Source: an uncultured Erysipelotrichaceae bacterium
GTDB taxonomy: Bacteria; Bacillota_I; Bacilli_A; Erysipelotrichales; Erysipelotrichaceae
DNA: 60,019 nucleotides
NCBI GenBank assembly: GCA_902766005.1
Contig: CACXCB010000360.1
Span: 1-60,019, forward strand
Direction of reading: 5' to 3'
Position 1 is the stretch's first letter, and each line of letters begins with the position of its first letter. This document shows, one piece after another, positions 1 through 7,571 of this stretch. Below the pieces are notes generated by a model. It had not been told where the DNA came from. It saw nothing but the letters and a program-made list of their open reading frames with translations, and made no database searches. The translations under genes were made by a program, and so were the position numbers.

Positions 1-72
1 AAAGTAAGAGAGTCCAGGATCTACCCTTCCCGAGAAGAAGCGGAAGCAGCGATCCTGAACAGAAAGAGATAG
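1..72 (+). CDS. C-terminal tail of an unidentified protein (partial)
   Basis: The first 23 codons read open in frame 1 and end at TAG (70-72). The tail is strongly charged and rich in Arg, Glu and Ala, ending in NRKR. The start lies outside the window. A ribosome site (GGGAGGAG, about 90-97) for the next gene follows at once, so the two may be co-transcribed. I do not recognise the family; the segment is too short to support a function. Confidence 0.4.
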   Translation, partial: KVRESRIYPSREEAEAAILNRKR

Positions 73-104
73 ATAAATCGGGATTTGAAGGGAGGAGAAT
101 TATT

Positions 105-1175
105 ATGAAAAATTCTGTAATAAAACTATATAAGAAACTCTCTCAATTACACTTTTTTGCATTGGTTTTTGTTTTTTGTATAATCAGTGCCTCTGTATTA
201 TATATACATAACAATGCCAGGGCATATAAGTTTTCAACCATTTCTGAATTATATGCATTACATGATCAGTATGAAATACAGGCAGAAAAAGAAACTCATG
301 GTGGTATTTATACCGATCACAAAGACCTTCTTGATTCAGTAATAGACGGGTATGAAAAACATGATATTCAGAAAATGAATTCCTCCTATCTGGAATATCT
401 CCTGTTTAACCAGGAATTTATGCCATATACGGATTATGATACAAGACTGAAAATTGAGGAAGCAACATATCTAACAGAGGGGAACATTGAGAGGGAACTT
501 TCTTCAATCTATCCGCTGAGTGGTGTTAACTTCATGGTGCAATATGTAAAAGTGGTTCTTCCATATATTTATCTTGTTACATCATGTTTAGTTTTTTCGG
601 TTTTATTTACTTCAAAAGAAGCTGAAGATCATAAACAAAAACATATAGTCATTAAAAGTACATCGGCTTTGATCATCAGTATATTTTTATTGCATGCTGT
701 TCCGTTTATTATCGGTACAATATTCCATGGTTCCTCCACGTTGCGATATCCATACCTGTGTCATGAAGGGTATAAAGCAGTATACCATTCTGTTGGCAGT
801 ATACTATTACCTGAGATCTGTTTATTGCTATTGGTATCGGTATTTATCTGTGGCTTTATGCGGATCTTGTCACATTTTATAAGGAAGCGTTCATTATTAT
901 TTATCACAGGAATGATGATATCTTTTGGAAGCATGGTGTTGTTTCAGAGTATCGGGTCCTTACATACCGTCATGCATTTAAATCCGTTTACTTATTTACA
1001 GGGACTTGATATTGTATCTGGTAATATGGAAGTCAGTTATGAAAACTTCAGTATGACATTGAAGCAGGGGATAGTAATCATTATTATTGCAATTCTATCA
1101 GAAGCAGGTGTTCTTTATCTGCTCCAGAAAACATCCGGAAATCAAATCAATATAAAAGTGGATAATTCTATCTGA
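105..1175 (+). CDS. Multi-pass membrane protein, possibly ABC-2-type permease
   Basis: 356 residues. One N-terminal membrane segment (about residues 15-35) is followed by a roughly 110-residue polar region that should lie outside the cell. Five or so further hydrophobic segments follow (about 145-170, 185-207, 230-255, 262-285 and 318-340). This layout of one helix, an extracytoplasmic loop and a C-terminal helix bundle is typical of ABC-2 or bacteriocin/lantibiotic immunity permeases, but no diagnostic motif is seen and no ATPase lies in view. The start at 105 has GGGAGGAG 8 bases upstream. Codons are AT-rich (many ATA, TTA, TAT) compared with genes after 3 kb, which suggests recent acquisition. 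A strong terminator follows. Function is not established. Confidence 0.6.
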   Translation: MKNSVIKLYKKLSQLHFFALVFVFCIISASVLYIHNNARAYKFSTISELYALHDQYEIQAEKETHGGIYTDHKDLLDSVIDGYEKHDIQKMNSSYLEYLLFNQEFMPYTDYDTRLKIEEATYLTEGNIERELSSIYPLSGVNFMVQYVKVVLPYIYLVTSCLVFSVLFTSKEAEDHKQKHIVIKSTSALIISIFLLHAVPFIIGTIFHGSSTLRYPYLCHEGYKAVYHSVGSILLPEICLLLLVSVFICGFMRILSHFIRKRSLLFITGMMISFGSMVLFQSIGSLHTVMHLNPFTYLQGLDIVSGNMEVSYENFSMTLKQGIVIIIIAILSEAGVLYLLQKTSGNQINIKVDNSI

Positions 1176-1180
1176 TTATT

Positions 1181-1214
1181 AAAGGAGAAATGCGTATACA
1201 AGCATTTCTCTTTT
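1181..1214 (+). terminator. Rho-independent terminator after the membrane protein gene
   Basis: A perfect 9-bp stem, GAGAAATGC (1185-1193) with GCATTTCTC (1202-1210), has an 8-base loop and is followed by TTTT. It lies six bases after the stop of the upstream gene. Confidence 0.8.
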
Positions 1215-1283
1215 AACCTGATGGGATAAGGATCTATCATTTAAAGGGATATAGTAAGAGACAAATCGGCTTCCTTTTAAATA

Positions 1284-1505
1284 ATGTTTTTAAAGCCGCT
1301 GAGAGAGGCATTGGAAAATGCTGAACAGATTATCGGAAATATCCGTGAAGCGGTCCTGGGTATGCTGAAGGGGCTTCATGTATTGAATTACAGAGGATAT
1401 GGCAATGAAAAGACATTTGATATTGAAAAAGATTTTAAGCAGGCAGTCGTAAACATTTTCGGTGAAGACGAAAATAAATTCGATGCTGAAACAGTCCAGA
1501 GATGA
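1284..1505 (+). pseudogene. Decayed fragment of an unidentified gene
   Basis: A 73-codon reading frame starts at ATG 1284 without a convincing ribosome site and ends at TGA after VQR. In the neighbouring frame an acidic stretch (RDEMFEEMQNELF, then TAA) continues without break, in the style of the same protein. A one-base shift near 1495-1505 therefore probably truncated an originally longer reading frame. The encoded segment is amphipathic and helical. I do not recognise the family. Its position between a terminator and a convergent gene, in AT-rich DNA, fits a remnant of accessory DNA. It could also be a genuine small protein. Confidence 0.3.
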
Positions 1506-1581
1506 AATGTTTGAAGAAATGCAGAACGAATTGTTTTAAATACAAGCTGATATAGGAAAATTGATTTCATTGCTTCGTGTC

Positions 1582-2427
1582 TTAGTTTTGTATTTTCAGA
1601 ATTTTTTCGATGTTTCCATGAGCGATCTTCTCAATTTCTTCATCGTTGAAATGCATCTGATCCAGAATATCGAAATATATTTCAAATATATTGGGTCCGT
1701 GTACAAACCAGGCATCCGGAAAATCCGTCGCAAATATAAGTCTGTTTGCGCCAAAACCTTTCAGAATCCTTTCGGTTTGTTCTACTCCATATTCCTTTAT
1801 AAAAAACGGAAGAGTTCCTGAAATATCTACATATCCGTTCCACATTGCGTCCTGCCATTTGACACCTCCCATATGGGAAGTGATAAATATCAGATCGGGA
1901 AAGATTTTTATCATGCGGTTGATTCTGTCCGGAGCACAGTCATCGGCAAAACCGGAAAATGTGGGGTTGGAATGAATCATGACAGGGATATTCAAATCAG
2001 CAGCTCTTCTGAGCAAGGGTACATAATCAAGTGAATCCATCGGTATGTGCAGATTGGAAGGGTGGATTTTCACACCCTTCATTCCGTAATTAACAACAGC
2101 ATTCTGAAGAGATTCAGCACCTGATTCCATAAGATCAAATGCTGTTTTGGGAACATCTGCAAATGCAATGAAGCGATCAGGATATTTTCTGACCAGATCT
2201 GCATGAAATGCATTTGTTTTTTCTGGCTCAAAATAATACATGTGAGGAGAACTGGCAGGTACGAGAATAGCTTTGGAAATATTATATTTATCCATGCACG
2301 AAATGTATGTCTCCGCCTTAGCAAAACGCATGATATTATCAAGATCTTCTTTCAGGATTTCATCCAGCTTTTCATCAGGCAGGATGTGAATGTGTGCATC
2401 TATTTTTCTTACATCTCTCCAATTCAT
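1582..2427 (-). CDS. Amidohydrolase-2 family metal-dependent hydrolase
   Basis: 281 residues, a normal length for the amidohydrolase-2 (COG2159) TIM-barrel family. Visible motifs in order are DAHIH near residue 10 (first two metal histidines), KIHP near 120 (strand 4), MIHSNP near 150 (metal His), TSHMGG near 183 and ATDFP near 232 (metal Asp). The family holds one or two divalent metals and carries out hydrolysis or non-oxidative decarboxylation of ring acids and amides in the cytoplasm. The substrate cannot be told from sequence. The start is supported by AGGAGG 7 bases upstream on the minus strand. It stands alone, convergent with the fragment before it and with a long non-coding stretch behind its promoter side. 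Confidence 0.85.
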   Translation of the reverse strand: MNWRDVRKIDAHIHILPDEKLDEILKEDLDNIMRFAKAETYISCMDKYNISKAILVPASSPHMYYFEPEKTNAFHADLVRKYPDRFIAFADVPKTAFDLMESGAESLQNAVVNYGMKGVKIHPSNLHIPMDSLDYVPLLRRAADLNIPVMIHSNPTFSGFADDCAPDRINRMIKIFPDLIFITSHMGGVKWQDAMWNGYVDISGTLPFFIKEYGVEQTERILKGFGANRLIFATDFPDAWFVHGPNIFEIYFDILDQMHFNDEEIEKIAHGNIEKILKIQN

Positions 2428-2563
2428 GATTTACCTCCTGTTGAAATTATCTCATAAAACATTTTTTATTCAAAGATTGCAACAGAAAATGAAAAAGGAT
2501 GCTGCAAATATTAAAACAAAATTTGATTGAAATACTCTATTATCATTTTACGGGGAAGTAATT

Positions 2564-2583
2564 ATGATAAGGACCCTTATCAT
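2564..2583. repeat. Perfect 9-bp inverted repeat, possible operator
   Basis: ATGATAAGG (2564-2572) is separated by AC from its exact complement CCTTATCAT (2575-2583). No T-run follows on either strand, so it is not a terminator. The two-base spacing is more like a dimeric repressor site than an RNA hairpin. It lies about 140 bases upstream of the amidohydrolase start and may serve that gene. Confidence 0.45.
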
Positions 2584-2872
2584 GTGTAAAAATAGTGGGG
2601 CATTAAGGTCATCAAGTTGAAATTAACAGTAAATTAGATATGAATAATCTCATAAAGATTTTATAAGTCTCTCACCCGCGAAGAAATATGTCTTATGAAT
2701 TTTCGATAAATAAACTATGAAGAAAATCTCCAACTAATAAATACTTCAATGCAGTGAAGGAAACTCATGAAATTTCTTTTATACTTGAAAAATGTGTATG
2801 ATACGCAAAAACATGATTTTCATAAATGATTTATGATGTACGTGTTTTGTATTGATTTTGTATGAAATTAAC

Positions 2873-2900
2873 AAAAAAAGCCTATTTTTCAAGGCTTTTT
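2873..2900 (-). terminator. Terminator of the tRNA-Val transcript
   Basis: Read on the minus strand, AAAAAGCCT and AGGCTTTTT pair around an 8-base loop and run into seven T residues. It lies about 50 bases after the tRNA 3' end. Confidence 0.75.
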
Positions 2901-2946
2901 GAGGTATTCGGTATATGTGTTGTAAGTGTCCGAACAACCAATAAAA

Positions 2947-3019
2947 TGAGCGCTAAGGGACTCGAACCCATGACCCCTTCCACGTCAAGGAAGTGCTCTC
3001 CCAACTGAGCTAAGCACTC
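2947..3019 (-). tRNA. tRNA-Val (anticodon GAC)
   Basis: The minus strand folds as a cloverleaf. The acceptor arm is GAGTGCT with AGCGCTC (one G-U pair) and discriminator A. The D arm is GCTC/GAGC, and the anticodon arm is CTTCC/GGAAG around TTGACGT. The T loop is TTCGAGT, on a stem with one mismatch. The anticodon GAC reads GUC/GUU valine codons. The 3' CCA is not encoded, so it must be added by nucleotidyltransferase. The AT-rich accessory-looking DNA at 1-2946 lies on the 3' side of this gene, the usual side for integrated elements. Confidence 0.92.
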
Positions 3020-3031
3020 AAGTGCTATAAA

Positions 3032-3060
3032 ATAATAGCACAAGTCATGTGGAAATGGAA
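3032..3060 (-). promoter_or_regulatory. Putative tRNA-Val promoter with overlapping dyad
   Basis: On the minus strand TTCCAT (3060-3055) and TATTAT (3037-3032) are 17 bases apart and would start transcription about 6 bases before the tRNA. The -10 region overlaps a 7-bp inverted repeat, GTGCTAT (3022-3028) and ATAGCAC (3035-3041). Confidence 0.4.
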
Positions 3061-3141
3061 TATTTTTTTTCGATTCTGAAAATATATCTGTTATTCGAAT
3101 AATAGTTTAGATTTTTTATGGTGTATCCTTCTAAAGATATG

Positions 3142-3147
3142 TATAAT
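3142..3147 (+). promoter_or_regulatory. -10 element (TATAAT) for the pRiA4b-like gene
   Basis: A consensus TATAAT lies 28 bases before the ATG at 3170, followed by an AAAGGGG ribosome site at 3156-3162. The -35 region is not well conserved. Confidence 0.5.
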
Positions 3148-3169
3148 TTTTATGTAAAGGGGTATCTAT

Positions 3170-4135
3170 ATGAAGGCATATCAGTTTAAAATCACATTGA
3201 AAGGTTCCAAGCCTCCGATCTGGAGAAGGGTGATTGTTCCTGCCGGACTCAGTTTTACACAATTTTCCGTTGTCATTAATGAAATCATGGGTTGGAGCGG
3301 CGGCCATTTGTTCGAATTTAATTTCGAACCGATGGAACTGACGTTTTCCGAAGATTTAGATGATGATTACGGAATGTTTGAAACATTGGATGCTTCAGCG
3401 TATATAATGGATGAATATGTGGAAGATTGTCCTAAATTTGAATATGTATATGATTTTGGAGATGATTGGAGACATGTCATTAAAATGGAGAAAGTCATTG
3501 ATACATACGCATATAATTATCCGATGGTAATAAAGTATAAAGGAGATATGCTGATAGAAGATTGTGGCGGGATTTATGGATACTATGAGCTTCTTGAAGC
3601 TTTAAATGATGAAAATCATCCGGATCATGAAGAAATGTCAGAATGGGCTGGTGATCCTGAAGATTATGCTTTTGATTTGGACGAAGTTAATGAGGAGCTG
3701 ATGAAATTTGTGCTTCTTGACGAGTACGATGCTCCTATGGATTCTGAAGATCTTTTGGATGAAAGATTAAAAGGCAACTATTCCTTTAAGAGGGTTGATT
3801 TTGATGATGAAGACGTTTATGAAGATAAAGTAATGCAATGCATTTTCAAGATTATGAACGGCGGATTGCCGGATGATGAAGAGGAAATGGATATCATGCT
3901 GGATATGTTTGCCAAATTCATCACTGCCAACCATGTTGACAAGCTTCTGCATCAGACAAATCTGACAAAAGAAGAAATATATGAAATCCTGGAAGTTGAC
4001 GAAACAACTGATGCATTTATGCATATGTTACAAGAAATGCAGAATGCGGACTTTTCCGCAATGGATGATGATTATGATGACGATGACTGGGATGATGAAG
4101 GTCCTGTATTCAGTGATGATGAGATTCCGTTCTGA
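3170..4135 (+). CDS. Plasmid pRiA4b ORF-3 family protein
   Basis: 321 residues. The first 180 or so carry the features of the pRiA4b ORF-3-like fold: KPPIWRR near residue 16, a GWSGGHLFEF segment near 41, YDFGDDWRH near 96 and an EDCGG-GYYELLEAL segment near 130. The family is common on plasmids and in transposon-linked genes as well as chromosomes; its biochemical role is unknown. The C-terminal 140 residues are extremely acidic and end in repeated Asp (DDDYDDDDWDDEG near 300-312), beyond the usual domain. The start is set by AAAGGGG 7 bases upstream. It is a single-gene unit ending at a bidirectional terminator. Family assignment is sure; function is not. Confidence 0.8.
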   Translation: MKAYQFKITLKGSKPPIWRRVIVPAGLSFTQFSVVINEIMGWSGGHLFEFNFEPMELTFSEDLDDDYGMFETLDASAYIMDEYVEDCPKFEYVYDFGDDWRHVIKMEKVIDTYAYNYPMVIKYKGDMLIEDCGGIYGYYELLEALNDENHPDHEEMSEWAGDPEDYAFDLDEVNEELMKFVLLDEYDAPMDSEDLLDERLKGNYSFKRVDFDDEDVYEDKVMQCIFKIMNGGLPDDEEEMDIMLDMFAKFITANHVDKLLHQTNLTKEEIYEILEVDETTDAFMHMLQEMQNADFSAMDDDYDDDDWDDEGPVFSDDEIPF

Positions 4136-4140
4136 TAAAG

Positions 4141-4170
4141 AAAAGAGGTTTGTGCAAACCTCTTTTGTTT
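4141..4170. terminator. Bidirectional terminator
   Basis: A 12-bp perfect stem, AAAAGAGGTTTG (4141-4152) with CAAACCTCTTTT (4155-4166), has T-runs on both sides. It can end both the forward pRiA4b-like gene and the reverse lipoprotein gene. Confidence 0.85.
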
Positions 4171-4180
4171 TTGGGTTGGA

Positions 4181-4813
4181 TTAAGACAGATTGCCTAAAT
4201 CACTGATGACATAGGCATCGTTTTCCTTGACTACCGTGACTGTAATTGTTCTGGTATCATAACCAGCGGATTCAATGAAGGAATCCATTTTTTCGTTGAT
4301 ATAGAGAAAGGTCAATCCCATTAAACCGGATACGGCTTCTTGTTCATTTGTGATATCCTTGAGCTTTTCTAGATCTGCAGCATATAAAACGGAAAAATCA
4401 GACAGGTCCATATTTCTTAATACGGCAGATAAATTATCCGTATTGATAATTTCAAGTGAAACGGTGACCGTATACGTTTTATCATCATTTTTCACCACAT
4501 CCTCAACAGTATGGCTTTTGATCATTTTCTGTGTGATGCTTGACAGCATTTCATTCAGGCTGTCTTCGGTTTCTTCCGTATATTCTACACCGGGAATGCG
4601 GAAATCCTCAATCACGGCAGAATAGGAAAGAAAGCGGTCTAACTGATCTGTTGCTTCTTTACTGACATAATTCTTTGCTTCTTCCGCTTTGCCTTGCTCA
4701 ATGGATGAGAAAAATTGATCGGCAGCCTGCTTTGCTTCGTTTTTTGTATCTTTGCATCCGGTCATGATAAAAGACAGAATCATGCAAAGCATCAGTTTCA
4801 TGATATGTTTCAT
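4181..4813 (-). CDS. Secreted lipoprotein, DUF5105-like
   Basis: 210 residues from the ATG at 4813, which has GGAGG 7 bases upstream; a longer reading frame to 4840 lacks this. A short signal peptide (MKHIMKLMLCMILSFIMTGC) ends in a lipobox with Cys near residue 20, so the protein should be lipid-anchored on the outer face of the membrane. The mature part alternates helices and strands (a helical AEEAKNYVSKEATDQLD segment, then YTVTVSLEI and TRTITVTVVKEN strands). This is the style of cystatin/NTF2-like lipoproteins such as DUF5105 or DUF4878, which have no known activity. A promoter reading left is visible just inside the divergent flavodoxin-like gene. Confidence 0.75.
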   Translation of the reverse strand: MKHIMKLMLCMILSFIMTGCKDTKNEAKQAADQFFSSIEQGKAEEAKNYVSKEATDQLDRFLSYSAVIEDFRIPGVEYTEETEDSLNEMLSSITQKMIKSHTVEDVVKNDDKTYTVTVSLEIINTDNLSAVLRNMDLSDFSVLYAADLEKLKDITNEQEAVSGLMGLTFLYINEKMDSFIESAGYDTRTITVTVVKENDAYVISDLGNLS

Positions 4814-4830
4814 AGATTCCTCCGAAACAA

Positions 4831-4859
4831 ACACTATCACAGATTCTCTTTTGCAACAA
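4831..4859 (-). promoter_or_regulatory. Promoter for the lipoprotein gene
   Basis: On the minus strand TTGTTG (4859-4854) and TAGTGT (4836-4831) are 17 bases apart, followed by GGAGG and the ATG at 4813. It overlaps the promoter region or 5' coding part of the divergent flavodoxin-like gene. Confidence 0.5.
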
Positions 4860-4871
4860 GTGTTTTATGCT

Positions 4872-4877
4872 TATAAT
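4872..4877 (+). promoter_or_regulatory. -10 element placed for a leaderless start at 4884
   Basis: TATAAT ends 7 bases before ATG 4884, so the expected transcription start is the A of the ATG. A TTGCAA at 4851-4856 is 15 bases upstream, slightly short for a -35. There is no ribosome site between it and the ATG. Confidence 0.4.
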
Positions 4878-4883
4878 AATGGT

Positions 4884-5363
4884 ATGAAACTTCTGGCAGT
4901 ACAGATGACAAAATATCCTCTCCTGTTTCCGTGTGATACTGAAGAAATGGCGGTGCATACACCGGTACAGGGATGCATAGGATGCGGAAAATGCGTTAAA
5001 AAAATGCAATGCACCTATGATGATGAAGTCAATCAGGCAGCGTCATTCCGTTTTGATGCCATTGTTTTTGTGACAGATACATACTACGGATCATTGTCCA
5101 AAGATGCCAAATCATTTCTTTTGCGCCTGTTCCGCAGCCATCCCGATAAATTGTCCGGAAAACCTTTTCTGCTTTTGGTGTATCAAAGAAAAGAAACAAA
5201 TCTGGATGCCGGCTGGCTGCAGAAGGAATGTGAGGATATTTTCATGCCGTTTCAAATAGAGGATGCTTCCCATATGCAAGAAGGTGTTCAACGGTTACAG
5301 AAAGAAGCTTCCATCAAAAGAGATATTTCAAATTTACAGAGAAAAACAGATTTTATACGCTGA
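4884..5363 (+). CDS. Flavodoxin-like / FMN reductase-like protein with CxxCxxC motif
   Basis: 159 residues from ATG 4884; the same frame is open back to 4752. The motif GCIGCGKCVKKMQC followed by DDE (near residue 33) and the strand FDAIVFVTDTYYGSLSKDAKSFLLRLF match the NADPH-dependent FMN reductase/flavodoxin family. That family binds FMN and reduces quinones or metals. From 4884 the protein lacks the first beta strand and phosphate-binding loop. In-frame codons upstream (about 4800-4883) encode MICFIDSSETNT and then an amphipathic helix, which looks like exactly that missing part. The true start may therefore be ATG 4782 or 4800, overlapping the divergent lipoprotein gene, but no ribosome site supports it. 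Family fairly sure; start uncertain. Confidence 0.65.
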   Translation: MKLLAVQMTKYPLLFPCDTEEMAVHTPVQGCIGCGKCVKKMQCTYDDEVNQAASFRFDAIVFVTDTYYGSLSKDAKSFLLRLFRSHPDKLSGKPFLLLVYQRKETNLDAGWLQKECEDIFMPFQIEDASHMQEGVQRLQKEASIKRDISNLQRKTDFIR

Positions 5364-5370
5364 AAAGGGA

Positions 5371-5376
5371 TATAAT
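5371..5376 (+). promoter_or_regulatory. -10 element for the DUF3160 gene
   Basis: TATAAT lies 27 bases before the ATG and directly after the preceding stop codon; GGGAGG follows at 5392-5397. No clear -35 is seen. Confidence 0.45.
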
Positions 5377-5402
5377 GATAGAAACAAAAACGGGAGGAAA
5401 TC

Positions 5403-7571
5403 ATGAATCATTCAAAAACCATTTTGCTTTTTTTAGTATTATCGCTTTTATGCGGTTGTATGACTTCATCCGTGTCTACAACAACTGTTCCTACAGCAAG
5501 CCAACAAAATACATCTGCCGATGAAACGGTTGAAGAAGCAGAACAGGAGATCGAGGCTGTTCAGGTAACTGCGATGGCAAGACCTTCTTTCCTGGACGTT
5601 CAGTTTGCGGAAAAGATGGAAAATGCATCTTCTGAATCCGTTGAATTGGCATCAGATCTTTCCAATGTGGTAAACCTCGGCATGTTTTATCTGAGTGATG
5701 CACAGCTGAACGATTTAAAAGATCATTATTTTTCTATTTCCAAGGGATGGGACAGTGAATTCTTTGAGGTTTATGAGAATAACATGTACATGAGCAAGGC
5801 GAATTTTATTACCGTGGATTCATTGATGCATACATTCCATCTCTATTACCAGTATCTGCAGAAAAACAGTGAAAGAAGCTATCTTTCCGGAAAGCTGTAT
5901 GAAATGAGCCAGATCATGTATGAAAACAGCAGTTCCCAATACAATGCCTTAAAGGGAACGGATTGGGAAAGTGCTGCAGAAAGAAATGTACGTTTCTTCA
6001 GCATCGGACTGGATCTCCTCACAGGAAATGAAGAGCTGAGTGATGAAATCATCTCACAGGAACTTTCTGCGATCTATGATGCTTCCGGTATCGGTGCATC
6101 TGCATTGATGAGCACCGATGAAGAATACTTGCAGGACTACAGCCAGTTCAAACCAAGAGGATATTATACCGAAAGTGAAGAGCTGGAAAGATATTTCAGA
6201 ACCATGATGTGGTACGGTCAGATGAACTTTGCGACAAGTAAGGAAGATCTTAACCGCAGTGCATTATTGATGAACCTTGCCCTGAACGGTGCAAAAGACC
6301 AATGGGAGACGGTCTATGAAGTCACATCATTCTTAAGTGGCGAGAGTGATGATGCCACATATTATGAATTCATGCCGGTCATTGAATCTGCTTACGGGAA
6401 AGTGCCTTCTACCAATGATCTCATCAGCAATGCGGATGGCTATGCATCCTTTGTGGAATTATGCAAACAGATGGATCCGCCTCAGATCAACTCCATCGTC
6501 TTTATACAAAACGGCGAGGATACCGTTGAAGAAAGAGATGAAAAGAGCATCGGTTTCAGAATCCTTGGCCAGAGATTTACAATGGATGCCAATATCCTGC
6601 AAAGACTTGTTTACAGGGAAGTCAGGGAAAATGCTGCAGGGGAGCAGAGACTGCTGCCGAGCGGGTTGGATGTCTGTGCAGCAATGGGATCTGATGAAGC
6701 GTATGCCATTCTGGAAGAAGAAGGGGCAACTGGTTATGAAAACTATGCCGAAAACATGGCCAAGATGAGGGAAGTCATTGCCGAGAGTACCGATGAAGAG
6801 TGGGGTGCTTCCATTTACAGTGCCTGGTTGAAGACGTTGAAACCATTGTTGGAAGAAAAGAAAGATGGTTATCCTGCATTCATGCAGAATCAGGCATGGA
6901 CAAGAAAGAATCTGGCTTCGTATCTCGGAAGCTATGCAGAATTGAAACATGATTCCATCCTTTATGCAAAACAGATTATGGCAGAGATGGGCGGCGCAGG
7001 TTTTGAGGAAGTACAGGATGACAGAGGATATGTAGAGCCTGAACCGGAAGTATTCGGAAACCTTGCAAATCTTTGTGATGCATTGAGCAGGGGATTGAAA
7101 AACTATGGTTTGATCAGCAATGATGATATGGAATCCATGGGCATATTGAGCGATCTTGCGACAAAGCTGAAGACAATCGCCGAAAAAGAGCTTGCCGGTG
7201 AATTGCCGACAGATGAAGAATTTGATCTGATCCGCTCTTATGGCGGACAGTTGGAACACCTTTGGACAAAGACCATCGGTGATGAGGATTACTATAAGGC
7301 AATGGAACATCCGAATCCGATCGTTGCCGATATCGCAACAGATCCTAACGGATACTGTCTGGAAATTGCCACAGGCAAACCTTCGGACATCTACGTGCTT
7401 GTACCGTTTGACGGCGCATATCATCTGTGTTCCGGCTCCGCATTCACCTATTATGAATTTGAGCAACCGATTTCCGACAGACTGACAGATGAGGAATGGA
7501 GAGACCGTCTGAACGACTGGAACAATCCTGCAGCCCTTCCTGATTGGGAACAGGCAATTTATGCAGATTAA
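5403..7571 (+). CDS. DUF3160 domain lipoprotein
   Basis: 722 residues. The signal peptide ends in a lipobox (LSLLCGC, Cys near 19), then a Ser/Thr-rich and Glu-rich linker to about residue 55. The rest is the large, mainly helical DUF3160 domain, recognisable from the NFITVDSLMHTFHLYYQYL segment near 135, FFSIGLDLLTGN near 198, GFRILGQRFTMDA near 380 and a C-terminal part with DGAYHLCSGSAFTYYEF near 675. The family is secreted and often forms large lipoproteins in Gram-positive anaerobes; no activity is established. The start has GGGAGG 5 bases upstream. Its last 11 bases overlap the next gene, so the two proteins probably work together. Confidence 0.85.
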   Translation: MNHSKTILLFLVLSLLCGCMTSSVSTTTVPTASQQNTSADETVEEAEQEIEAVQVTAMARPSFLDVQFAEKMENASSESVELASDLSNVVNLGMFYLSDAQLNDLKDHYFSISKGWDSEFFEVYENNMYMSKANFITVDSLMHTFHLYYQYLQKNSERSYLSGKLYEMSQIMYENSSSQYNALKGTDWESAAERNVRFFSIGLDLLTGNEELSDEIISQELSAIYDASGIGASALMSTDEEYLQDYSQFKPRGYYTESEELERYFRTMMWYGQMNFATSKEDLNRSALLMNLALNGAKDQWETVYEVTSFLSGESDDATYYEFMPVIESAYGKVPSTNDLISNADGYASFVELCKQMDPPQINSIVFIQNGEDTVEERDEKSIGFRILGQRFTMDANILQRLVYREVRENAAGEQRLLPSGLDVCAAMGSDEAYAILEEEGATGYENYAENMAKMREVIAESTDEEWGASIYSAWLKTLKPLLEEKKDGYPAFMQNQAWTRKNLASYLGSYAELKHDSILYAKQIMAEMGGAGFEEVQDDRGYVEPEPEVFGNLANLCDALSRGLKNYGLISNDDMESMGILSDLATKLKTIAEKELAGELPTDEEFDLIRSYGGQLEHLWTKTIGDEDYYKAMEHPNPIVADIATDPNGYCLEIATGKPSDIYVLVPFDGAYHLCSGSAFTYYEFEQPISDRLTDEEWRDRLNDWNNPAALPDWEQAIYAD

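Larger units (their letters stand above)
2428..2946. other. AT-rich intergenic stretch without a gene
   Basis: About 520 bases separate the amidohydrolase start from the tRNA 3' end. Neither strand has a convincing open frame with a ribosome site; the longest are about 20 codons. It contains one strong dyad (2564-2583) and the tRNA terminator (2873-2900). The minus-strand promoter of the amidohydrolase must lie in its left part, but I cannot fix its hexamers. Confidence 0.6.

Noticed and set aside
3022..3041. Hairpin GTGCTAT/ATAGCAC beside the tRNA as a terminator
   Set aside because: No T-run follows on either strand; it more likely overlaps the tRNA promoter.
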